A DNA stretch of 64,000 nucleotides. It comes from Erwinia sp. HDF1-3R. Lineage in GTDB: Bacteria; Pseudomonadota; Gammaproteobacteria; Enterobacterales; Enterobacteriaceae. Of the stretch, positions 50,001 to 58,500 are shown in pieces (the stretch's first letter is position 1; every line of letters starts with the position of its first letter). Made by a program: the position numbers and the translations under genes. The notes beneath the pieces were generated by a model. That model worked only from the letters and a program-made list of their open reading frames with translations. It searched no databases and was not told the DNA's origin. The stretch spans positions 310,001 through 374,000 of the forward strand of contig NZ_CP155071.1 in the NCBI RefSeq assembly GCF_039621855.1. Direction: 5' to 3'.

Positions 50001-51951
50001 GCGCCTGGGGGTCCAGCGGGGCACAGGTGGCCCCCGCTTTCAGGACCGCCAGCAACGCTGCCAGCAGCGCCCGGCTGCGCGGTAGCAGGATCGCCACGAA
50101 GTCGCCCGGCACCACGCCCTGCGCGACGATCGCCTGTGCCAGGAGGTTAGCCTGCCGATCCAGCTGGCGATAGCTTAGCGCGATCTCGCCTTCGAAAACC
50201 GCAGGGGCGTCTGGCGTGCGTGCCACCTGCTGCGCGAACAGCTGGTGGACCGTCTCATTCGCAGGCCAGGGCCTGGCCGTCTGATTCCACCCGACCAGCA
50301 GCCTGCGACGCTCGCGGGCAGGCACGATGTTCAGCGCGTGCATCGGTTGGGCGGGGGCGCTATCCAGCGCATCGGCCAGGCTGCTCAGCGCCTGCTGAAG
50401 ATAGCCCGCCAGGCGCGCTGCCGGAAGCGGTGCCGCGGCAAGCACCTCCAGACGCAGCAGCTCGCCAAAGTCATCGACGGATACCGTCAGCGGATAATCG
50501 GTGCGCTCCTCAAAGCCTTTCCATTCGACCGCATCGCGCTCACCGGCGGGCGTCGCGTTTTCACTCTCCCGCTGGCGGTTGTGACGATAGTTAAACAGCG
50601 TCGTGAACAGCGGCGTGGGCGGTGCAATCCCGCTGCATCGCTGCGCCAGGCCGAGGGAGGCATGCTCATGGTTAAGCAGGGCGGCCAGACGGCGGTGCGT
50701 TATGCGTACGCTCTCCTCAACCGGGATATCCCCCAGATCAAGGCGAATGGGCAGCGTATTAATAAACGGCCCCATAATCTGATCGGCGCCTTCGCCCGCC
50801 TGCAACCGCCCCAGCAGCACGGTGCCAAACACCACGCTGTCGCTGTCGGCTGACCGCGCCATCACCTGTCCCCAGGCGAGGTGGCAGATGCTGCCCATAC
50901 TGACGCCAAGACGGCGTGCGTGCGTGCGCAGGCGCGCAACCACCGCCGGGTCAACGTCCTCACGCTGCGCGACCACGCTGGCGTGATCCACTCCGGCGCT
51001 GGCCAGGCCAAAAGGCAGGGTTGGAGCGTCGATATCGCCCAGCATCTCGGTGAAAAAACGCGCCTGCTCTGCGTCAGAGGCGCTGCTGCGCACCTTAGCA
51101 ATTAAACGGCGAAACGGCTGCGGCGGCGGAAGCAGGCCGCCCCGGCCCAGCATAAAGGCGGCGATCTCCTGGATCATGATCTGCATCGAGGTGATGTCAT
51201 CGATCAGATGGTGCTGCATCATCAGCATTTCAAAGCGGCCGGTCTGCGGATCCTGCGCGGTAAAGAGATTCAGCAGCGGGGCCTGGGTGAGATCGACCCG
51301 GAAGTGCGACGGATCGTACCGGCTGACCAGCTGATCCATAATCGGCCCGTCGGCAGGATCGAGCACCACTTCGGTGACCCGCACCCTCGCCTGGCGCAGA
51401 ACGACCTGCGCGGGCGTGGACAGCCCCGTCCAGAAAAACGCCGTGCGCAGAATGTCGTGCCGCTCCACGGTCCGCTGAACGGCCCCGACGTAGTGCGTCA
51501 GCACGGCACGGTCGGTCAGCGACACTTTGGCGAACTGCAAATAGGGGTCGCCCGTCTCGTTCATCTGATGCAGAAAGAGGATGCCTTCCTGGAGCGGCGT
51601 CAGCGCGTAGATATCCTGCACGTTGGCCAGACCGCCCGGCACCTGGGCAAGCAGATGGTCAATATCCTGCTGGGTAAGATCAATCAGCGGCAGCTTCTCC
51701 GGGGTGAGCCGGGTCATCTCCGCCGTGATGCGGTTAGCCGGGACGCCGGAACCCTGGCTCCCCTCCCGCGTGGAGAGCGGTTTCCCCTCGCCCAGCAGGG
51801 CGACCAGCGCCGCCTTGTGCTCCCGCAGCGCATCTTTGATCGCCGGGGTTAAAGCCCCCTTCGGGGCTTTGATAACCAGTGACTCACCCTCGAGGCTCAG
51901 CGCGATGCTGGCCTCGTCGAGGGCGGTTAAGAGTGGATCCAGATGACTCAT
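47068..51951 (-). CDS. NRPS3: docking-C-A(Val)-T-C, terminal module
   Basis: A 1627-aa synthetase. Domains: TubC-type docking (1-55), condensation (about 85-530; HHLIDD at 247-252), adenylation (about 565-1060), carrier with Ser1102 in LGGHSILA, and a second condensation domain (about 1155-1590; HHIACD at 1285-1290) as the last domain. The ten-residue pocket read by alignment to GrsA is DALWFGGTFK, a valine-type code. There is no thioesterase or reductase domain. The first C domain has lost the first His of the dual E/C motif (LHQMNETGD). The start overlaps NRPS2 by ATGA. The terminal C domain probably joins the peptide to a free or carrier-bound amine, or cyclises it. Confidence 0.95.
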   Translation of the reverse strand: MSHLDPLLTALDEASIALSLEGESLVIKAPKGALTPAIKDALREHKAALVALLGEGKPLSTREGSQGSGVPANRITAEMTRLTPEKLPLIDLTQQDIDHLLAQVPGGLANVQDIYALTPLQEGILFLHQMNETGDPYLQFAKVSLTDRAVLTHYVGAVQRTVERHDILRTAFFWTGLSTPAQVVLRQARVRVTEVVLDPADGPIMDQLVSRYDPSHFRVDLTQAPLLNLFTAQDPQTGRFEMLMMQHHLIDDITSMQIMIQEIAAFMLGRGGLLPPPQPFRRLIAKVRSSASDAEQARFFTEMLGDIDAPTLPFGLASAGVDHASVVAQREDVDPAVVARLRTHARRLGVSMGSICHLAWGQVMARSADSDSVVFGTVLLGRLQAGEGADQIMGPFINTLPIRLDLGDIPVEESVRITHRRLAALLNHEHASLGLAQRCSGIAPPTPLFTTLFNYRHNRQRESENATPAGERDAVEWKGFEERTDYPLTVSVDDFGELLRLEVLAAAPLPAARLAGYLQQALSSLADALDSAPAQPMHALNIVPARERRRLLVGWNQTARPWPANETVHQLFAQQVARTPDAPAVFEGEIALSYRQLDRQANLLAQAIVAQGVVPGDFVAILLPRSRALLAALLAVLKAGATCAPLDPQAPGERLRWMAEDCAARLLITDAQQEKVEAIALPVLYADGPEVARASDAPPVAACSATAPACIMYTSGSTGLPKGVLVPHRAIARLVINNGFADFGPGDRMALAANPAFDASTLEVWAPLLNGGSCVVIDSDTLLSPPALVRTLKQHRVNQMWLTVGLFNQIWRDLAPVMPQLENLFVGGDALDPGIIAQVLRGARPARLINGYGPTETTTFATTFPVQQATAGAASIPIGRPIGNTRVYVLDSHRHPVPLGAVGELYIGGDGVALGYLHQEALTAERFIADPFVADRQARLYRTGDLVRYQEDGNLLFIGRNDQQVKLRGFRIELGEIEAQLADHPDVEKALVLAVDHHGSKRLIAWVVAPERSDAEAGLQAWLAKRVPDYMVPARILPLDRFPLTANGKVDRKALPAADIRDRIQRAPRNEREEVLCALFAELLEQPQIGIDDDFFALGGHSILATGLIGRIRARLGVELSVRVLFEHPTVARLAGQLNAQAQVRPPVRRLDPRPDPLPASYGQQLMWVGQNTRGDNASLNTPIVVALEGELDLPALRAALGDLVERHETLRTRFAAVQGQPVQLVVPFTDISLAIPCTDVAPEQAKQAVFDAITSVFDLAVDLPFRPSVLRLGPQSHILVLLHHHIACDAFSLAPLTRDLTLAYQARLAGKAPAFPPLPVQYADYAVWQRRLLGDPDDAASLFSQQLTWWKHTLNGLPATLNLPLDHPRPDKPSYRGNMLPLSVTPVLHQRLAGLARERNMTLSMVLQAALGIWYSLLGAGDDIPLGAISAGRSDEALNDLVGCFLTQWVMRVDTSGDPQVNEVLDRVRTQALTAYDYQDIPYLKLVSELLPVRSPSHYPLFQTMLILQNTPPALFNVPGLKASVLPAHSGNAKWDIYYTLFENLSPTGEALGMEGIMEYATDLFTRETAERMAAGFLATLAAVADAPFSPISRLAVAGRATPLSSTAAGQTPVLSPFNQQVSEHD

Positions 51952-54900
51952 AGTCTCATCTCATCGAGTTCAATGGTGCGGGCAGAAAGCTCGGCCAGCG
52001 TTGGACTCTCGAACAGGGCGCGGATCTCGGTACTCAAATCGCGCTGGCGCAAAAGCTCCATCAGCTGTACCGCCAGCAGCGAGTGGCCGCCCAGCTCGAA
52101 GAAATTGTCATGACGGCCTACGCGCTCAACGCCCAGCAGCGTCTGCCACAGCTCAGCCATGGCGATTTCGACGTCGCCTTCCGGGGCTTCAAAGGTGCGG
52201 CGGCTGAATGAGGCATCATCCGGGAGCGGTAGCGCCTTGCGATCCAGCTTGCCGTTGGCGGTCAGCGGCAGCGCGTCCAGCAGGACGAACGCCGCAGGCA
52301 CCATATAGTCCGGCAGCTGCGCGGCAAGGGCGGTACGCCACCGGGCGATGCGCACCGGCGTGCCGAGCTCCCCGGCTTCGCCCTCTACTTCCGGCACCAC
52401 ATAGGCCACCAGACGCAGCTGGCCCTGCACATCATCGCGGGCCACGACCACCGTTTCACGAATACCGGGCTGATTCAGCAGCGCGGCGTCAATCTCGCCC
52501 AGCTCGATGCGGAACCCACGAATTTTGACCTGATTGTCGTTGCGCCCCAGGTACTCGATATCGCCATCGGCCATATAGCGCGCCAGGTCGCCGGTGCGGT
52601 ACATCCGCGCGTCAGCCTGCGGCGAGAAGGGATCCCGCAGGAAGCGTTCTGCGGTCAGGTCAGGGCGGTTGAGATAACCCCGCGCCACCCCGACGCCGCC
52701 TATATACAGCTCACCCGTTGCCCCCTGCGGCACCGGACGCTGGTGTCCGTCGAGCAGATAGATGCGCAGGTTGGCGATGGGGCGACCAATCGGCACGCTG
52801 GCAGACGAAGGCATATCCCGCGGGCAGGTCCAGGCGGTGACGTCGATGGCCGCCTCGGTAGGGCCATAGAGATTATGCAGCTGCGTGTCCGGCAGTACGC
52901 TGTGGCAGAGCTGCACGCTGGCGGTGCTCAGCGCTTCACCGCTGCACATAATCTGACGCAGGGAACCGCAGGCGGCGGCATCCCCGCTGTGCAAAAACAG
53001 GTTCAGCATCGAGGGGACAAAGTGGATGGTGGTGATACGGTTCGCCTGAATCACCTGCGCCAGCGCCTGAGTGTCCCGATGCGCGCCCGGCGGTGCCATG
53101 ACCAGCGTTGCACCTACCGAGAGCGGCCAGAAAAACTCCCATACCGAAACGTCAAAGCTGAAGGTGGTTTTTTGCAATACCGCATCGCGATCGTCGAGCT
53201 GATAGGCCTCCTGCATCCATTGCAGTCGGTTGATCAGCCCGCGATGTTCGTTCTCCACCCCTTTTGGCTTACCGGTTGAGCCGGAGGTGTAGATCACATA
53301 GGCCAGGTTTCGCGCGGTCAGTCCCACCGCCTCCGGTGGCAGCGGTGAAGCGGGCAGGGATGACCCAGCCAGCTGCGCGGCATCCAGACTGAAGGTGGCG
53401 ATATTGCGGGTGTTGAGCGCTGCCGTGGCATCGCGGCCGCGATTGTCGAGCAGCAGCAGCTTCGGCTGCGCATCTTCCAGGATCCAGGCGAGGCGATCGA
53501 CCGGATAGTCCGGATCGAGCGGAACGTAAGCGCCCCCCGCTTTCAGAATGCCCAGCAGGCCAATCACCATTTCAACGCTGCGATCGAGGCAGAGCGCGAC
53601 GCGATCGTCCGGCCTCACCCCCTGCTGGTGGAGATAGTGCGCCAGCTGATTCGCCCGCGCGTCCAGTTCGGCATAGGTGAGCTGCTGGTCTTCACAGCGT
53701 ACCGCCGTGGCGGTCGGCGTCAGCCTGACCTGCGCCTCGAACATCTGATGGGTGTATGTCACCTGCGGATAAGGCCGGGCGGTATTATTCCATTCGTTTA
53801 GCATCTGCTTACGCTCGGCGTCAGGCAGGATGGCGATCTGCTGAATCGGCGTATGCGGCGCATCATCCAGCGCCCTGGCGATACTCTCAAGGGTCTGCTG
53901 CATATAGGCGAACAGGCGCTCGGGGTCGAGCGACTCCACCACCTGCACGTTCAGGCCCAGACCATCGCCATAATCGTCAACCGACAGGGTAATCGGATAG
54001 GTGGTGCGCTCCTCAAAGCCATCCCACTGATCCGCGCCCGGCGAGGCGAAGTCCAGCGCGGTGCTCTCAGATTCCCGGTTATGGCGGTAGTTAAGCAGCG
54101 TATTAAACAGCGGGGTGGCGCCAGAAATGCCGCTACAGCGCAGCGCCAGCGCCAGCGAGGCATGTTCATGGCTGAGCAGTTCCGCCAGGCGCTTGTGGGT
54201 GGTGCGCACGCTCTCCTCGACGCTGGCACCCGACATATCCAGGCGCAGCGGCAGGGTATTGATAAACGGCCCCATAATCTGGTCGGCCCCTTTCCCGGCG
54301 TGCATACGGCCAAACAGAATGGTGCCGAAAACCACCGCGTCCTGCCCGCTGATACAGGCCAGCACCTGGCCCCAGGCGAGATGGCAAATGCTGCCAAGGC
54401 TGACGCCAAGCTGGCGGGCCTGAGCGCGCAGGCGGTCGTTCAGGCGCTGCGGCACCTTACGCGTGACCTCGATAATGGCGGAATCGTCGAGCATATTGAC
54501 CAGGCCGTAGGGCGCGGTGGGCTCTTCAATATCGGACAGCGTGCTGCGGAAATAGCGCTCATGCTCTTCCGGCGTCTTGCCCAGGCGCACCTGAGCAATC
54601 AGGCGGCGGAAGGGCTGAGGTTCGGGCAGCATCGCCCCCCGTCCCGCCAGGAAGGTGTGAATTTCAGCGGAGAGGATTAGCACCGAGGAAATGTCGTCAA
54701 TGAGGTGATGCAGCAGACGGTACATCTCCCAGCAGCCCTGACGCTCGTCCCAGGCGACAAACGCATGCAGCAGCGGCGGCTTTGCGAGATCCAGACGATA
54801 GTGCTGCGGGTCAAAGCGGCTGGCAAGCTGTTCGGCAGCCGGGCCGTCGGCGGGGTTCAGTTCGACCTCGTGGACGTGCAGGCTCGCCTGCCGCTGTACC

Positions 54901-55439
54901 ACCTGGCAGGGGGTGGAGACGCCTTCCCAGTAAAAGCCGGTGCGCAGGATATCGTGGCGATCGATAACCTTCTGCACGGCGGCCAGATAGCTGTCGACCT
55001 TTTCACGGCTGTCAAAGGTCATCCTGCCGGTTTGCAGGTAGGGGTCGCCCTTGCTGGCCAGCATATGGTGGAAGAGGATCCCCTCCTGAAGCGGGGCCAG
55101 CGAATAGATATCCTGAATATTGCTCACGCCGCCGCGCACCTGGTCAACGACGTAGTCGATATCAGACTGGGTAAAGTCGATCAGCGGCAGCATACCGGGG
55201 ACGATCGCCTGGGTATCCGGGGTTATCTTGTTGGCCGGTACCACCACCTCAAAGGCATTGGACAGCCGTTTGCCGTTGCGCAGCGCATCAATAAACGTCG
55301 GCTTATGCTCGCGCAGGGCGCTTTTTATCTCGCTGGTCAGGGCGCCTTTCGCCGCCGTGATAACCAGATCGTCGCCGTCCAGCGAAATCGAGATCTTAGC
55401 TTCCTCAAGCGCAAGCAGTAACTGGTCGAAATCGCTCAT
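51948..55439 (-). CDS. NRPS2: docking-C-A(Ser)-T
   Basis: A 1163-aa synthetase. Domains: TubC-type docking (1-57), condensation (about 80-525; HHLIDD at 244-249), adenylation (about 560-1065; FDVSVWE at 762-768), carrier with Ser1120. The pocket is DVWHMSLIDK, the serine code with one conservative change. The C domain carries HHMLASKGD, fitting the dual epimerisation/condensation motif. The C-terminus ARTIELDEMRL resembles that of NRPS1 and is probably the docking tail for NRPS3. AAAGGA lies about 10 bases before the ATG. Confidence 0.95.
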   Translation of the reverse strand: MSDFDQLLLALEEAKISISLDGDDLVITAAKGALTSEIKSALREHKPTFIDALRNGKRLSNAFEVVVPANKITPDTQAIVPGMLPLIDFTQSDIDYVVDQVRGGVSNIQDIYSLAPLQEGILFHHMLASKGDPYLQTGRMTFDSREKVDSYLAAVQKVIDRHDILRTGFYWEGVSTPCQVVQRQASLHVHEVELNPADGPAAEQLASRFDPQHYRLDLAKPPLLHAFVAWDERQGCWEMYRLLHHLIDDISSVLILSAEIHTFLAGRGAMLPEPQPFRRLIAQVRLGKTPEEHERYFRSTLSDIEEPTAPYGLVNMLDDSAIIEVTRKVPQRLNDRLRAQARQLGVSLGSICHLAWGQVLACISGQDAVVFGTILFGRMHAGKGADQIMGPFINTLPLRLDMSGASVEESVRTTHKRLAELLSHEHASLALALRCSGISGATPLFNTLLNYRHNRESESTALDFASPGADQWDGFEERTTYPITLSVDDYGDGLGLNVQVVESLDPERLFAYMQQTLESIARALDDAPHTPIQQIAILPDAERKQMLNEWNNTARPYPQVTYTHQMFEAQVRLTPTATAVRCEDQQLTYAELDARANQLAHYLHQQGVRPDDRVALCLDRSVEMVIGLLGILKAGGAYVPLDPDYPVDRLAWILEDAQPKLLLLDNRGRDATAALNTRNIATFSLDAAQLAGSSLPASPLPPEAVGLTARNLAYVIYTSGSTGKPKGVENEHRGLINRLQWMQEAYQLDDRDAVLQKTTFSFDVSVWEFFWPLSVGATLVMAPPGAHRDTQALAQVIQANRITTIHFVPSMLNLFLHSGDAAACGSLRQIMCSGEALSTASVQLCHSVLPDTQLHNLYGPTEAAIDVTAWTCPRDMPSSASVPIGRPIANLRIYLLDGHQRPVPQGATGELYIGGVGVARGYLNRPDLTAERFLRDPFSPQADARMYRTGDLARYMADGDIEYLGRNDNQVKIRGFRIELGEIDAALLNQPGIRETVVVARDDVQGQLRLVAYVVPEVEGEAGELGTPVRIARWRTALAAQLPDYMVPAAFVLLDALPLTANGKLDRKALPLPDDASFSRRTFEAPEGDVEIAMAELWQTLLGVERVGRHDNFFELGGHSLLAVQLMELLRQRDLSTEIRALFESPTLAELSARTIELDEMRL

Positions 55440-55546
55440 GCCTGTTTATTCCTTTTAATATTCATGGGTTTATTTCTGCTCTCATCATGCAACGTTAGGA
55501 AGCGAGTACGCTCGCGGGTCAAAAATGCCGGGATCAGGGTCTTCAT
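55436..55546 (-). CDS. 36-aa basic ORF stitched between NRPS1 and NRPS2
   Basis: The ATG (55544-55546) overlaps the NRPS1 stop as ATGA, and the TGA (55436-55438) overlaps the NRPS2 start as ATGA. The peptide starts MKTLIPAFLTRERTRF and ends MNIKRNKQA, rich in Lys and Arg. GGAG lies about 8 bases upstream within the NRPS1 end. It is too short for an MbtH protein and matches no family I know. It may be a coupling ORF that carries ribosomes from NRPS1 to NRPS2, or a small partner peptide. Confidence 0.55.
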   Translation of the reverse strand: MKTLIPAFLTRERTRFLTLHDESRNKPMNIKRNKQA

Positions 55547-58500
55547 AAGCGCGTCTCCGTCAGCTCAACGGTTCGGGCCGCGAGGTCGGCCAGAACCGGG
55601 GTATCGAAAAGTGTGCGTATCTCAATGCTCAGCCCGCGCTGGCGCAGCTGTTCGAGCAGCCGCACGGCCAGCAGCGAATAGCCGCCGAGTTCAAAAAAGT
55701 GATCCTGCCGTCCCACCTGCTCCACGCCGAGCAGCGTTTCCCAGATGGCGGCCAGGGTGGTTTCCATCGCGCCCTGCGGTGGCTCGTACGCGCGTCGGGC
55801 AAAGGCGGTATCATCCGGCAGCGGCAATGCGCTGCGATCCGTCTTGCCGTTGGGGGTCAGCGGCAGGGCGTCGAGCGTCACGAAGGCCGCCGGCACCATA
55901 TAGTCCGGCAGCGCCGCCTGTAGCCAGTGGCGTAGCGCCAGGCGGCTGAACGGCACCCGATCTCCGTCGGCCTGGGCCGGCACCGTATAGGCCACCAGCT
56001 GCGGCTGGCCGCCGGTATCGGGTTGGGTCACCACCACGGCGTCACGTACGCCAGGGTAGCTGAGCAGGCGGGCTTCGATTTCGCCCAGCTCAATGCGATG
56101 CCCGCGCAGCTTCAACTGGTGGTCGGCGCGGCCCAGGTAGACCAGTCGGCCATCCGGCATAAATTTTGCGAAGTCGCCGGTGCGATAGAGTGACGCGCCG
56201 GTGGCAAAGGGATTGGGGATAAACCGCTCCGCCGTCAGATCGGGGCGCTGATGATAGCCGCGCGTCACGCCCTCGCCGCCGATATACAGCTCGCCCACCG
56301 CTCCGGCTGGCACCGGTTCGCCGTGCGCGTCCAGGAGATAAACCTGGGTGTTGGCGATCGGATGACCAATCGGCTGGCTGAACAGCGCCACATCCTCTGC
56401 CTTTACGCGATTACAGGTTGACCAGATGGCGGTTTCCGTCGGCCCGTAGAGGTTCCACAGCGACGCCCCCCAGGCATAAAGGCGCGTGGCGAGATCGCTC
56501 GGCAGCGCCTCGCCGCCGCAGAGGATTTTCAGCTGCGGGCAGGGGGCGGCGCGTGTATCCAGCAGCGCACGCCAGGTGGTCGGCGTGGCCTGCATAAGGG
56601 TGATGTCGGCGGTGGTCAGCAGATGATGCAGCGCCCAGGGGTCCATCCCCTGTTCGCGGCTGGCCAGCACAACGGCTGCGCCGGTCATCAGCGGCAGGTA
56701 GAGTTCCAGCGCGGCAATATCAAAGGAGATGCTGGTGACGGCAAGCAGCCGATCCGCGGGCGTCAGGGTAAACAGCGTCTGCATGGCGGCGAGGAAATTC
56801 ACCACCTGGCGATGCTCCACCATCACCCCTTTTGGCCTGCCGGTCGAGCCAGAGGTGTAGATCACATAGGCCAGATGGCGGGGGTTCAGCATCTGCACTT
56901 CCGGGCAGGCGACGGGCAGCCCAGCCCAGCGATCGCCATCCTGTGCCAGGTCGACCAGCCTGACGCTCGTCGTCTGCGCCGTCTGCGCCGTCGCGAAAAG
57001 CTCGCGCCCGCGTGCATCGACCATCAGTACGGCGGGCGCGGCATCCTCAAGGATCCAGGCCAGCCGCGCGGGGGGATATTCCGGGTCTAGCGGCACGTAG
57101 GCCCCGCCCGACTTGAGCACCGCCAGCAGCGCGACCAGCATTGATTCACTGCGCCCGGTGCAGACCGCAATGCGCGTATCCGGCGTGACCCCCAGCGATA
57201 TCAGGTAGTGCGCCAGCCGGTTCGCCCGCTGGTTGAGTTCATCGTAGCTGATCCGGCACGCCCCCATTTGCAGGGCGAGAGCCAGGGGCTGGCGCGCGGC
57301 CTGCCGCTCAAACAGCTGGTGGACGGTGGCATCCGTCGGGAAGGGCGCGGCCGTATCATTCCAGGTTTCCAGCAGCCGCTGACGCTCCTCCGGCGGGAGA
57401 ATGTTCAGTCCGCACACTGGCGTGTGGCAGGATGCTGCCGCAGGCGGGGCGAGGACCCCGTCTTCCAGCGCCGCTGCCAGGCTGAGCAGGCTCTGTCGAT
57501 AATAGCCAAAAATGCGCTCTGGGCAGAGGGCGCCGACCGCCTGCACGTTAACGGTAAACCCATTGCCCGCGTCATCGACGGAGAGAGTCAGCGGGTAGTG
57601 CGTGCCTTCGGTAAAACCGTGCCAGATCGCACCCTCCTGCTCGAGAGTGCCGGTCACGCTGGTCTCTGTGGGACGGTTGTGGCGATAGTTGAACAGGACG
57701 CTGAACAGCGGCGTGGGGGCCGCGATACCGCTGGCCTGCTGGGCAAGCGACAGGGGCGTCTGCTCATGATCCATCAGCCCGGTCAGGCGCGCATGGGTTT
57801 GATGGACGGCGCTCACGGCGTCCACGCCGCCCAGATCGAGCCGCAGCGGCAGCGTATTAATGCACGGACCCATAATCAGCTCGCCGTCCGCCAGCTGCAT
57901 ACGGCCGGAGAGAAGGGTTCCGAAAACCACGCTGTCGCGGTTGCTGGCGGCCGCCAGAACCCTGGCCCAGCCCAGATGGCACAGGCTGCTGACGCTTACG
58001 CCCAGATGCCGCGCCCGCTCGCGCAAACGCGCAGCCAGGGGGGCCTCAAGCGCGCGGCTGAACTCAATCAGCCGCTGCCCGTCAGCATGGCCGCTTTGCA
58101 GATCAAACGGCATCGTCGGCTCATCAATATCCGCCAGCATCTGCGTAAAAAACAGCTGCTGACGCCGGGCATCATCGTGCAGCCGCCGCTGGGCGACCTG
58201 CTGACGGAACTGCCGGGCGGGCGGCAGTGCGTCGCCCTGGCCGTGAAGAAATACCTGAATATCGGCGAGCAGAATTTGCAGTGAAAAGATGTCATCCACC
58301 AGATGGTGGATGGAGAGCAGCATCTCCCAGCGGGCCTCTGTCGGGTCGTAAGCCACCGCGACGTGCAGCAGCGGGGGCCGTGACAGGTCGATGCGGTTTT
58401 CCAGCGGATCGACGAGCGACCTGAGCTGCGCCACGGCGGGGGTATCGACAACCGCGCTCAGCTCGGTGACGTGCAGCCGTGCGCTGCGCAGCACCACCTG

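Noticed and set aside
48958-50085. Long plus-strand ORF (375 codons) opposite NRPS3
   Set aside because: It is a shadow of GC-rich NRPS coding sequence. It has no ribosome site and no protein-like motif, and similar antisense frames lie opposite NRPS1 and NRPS2.
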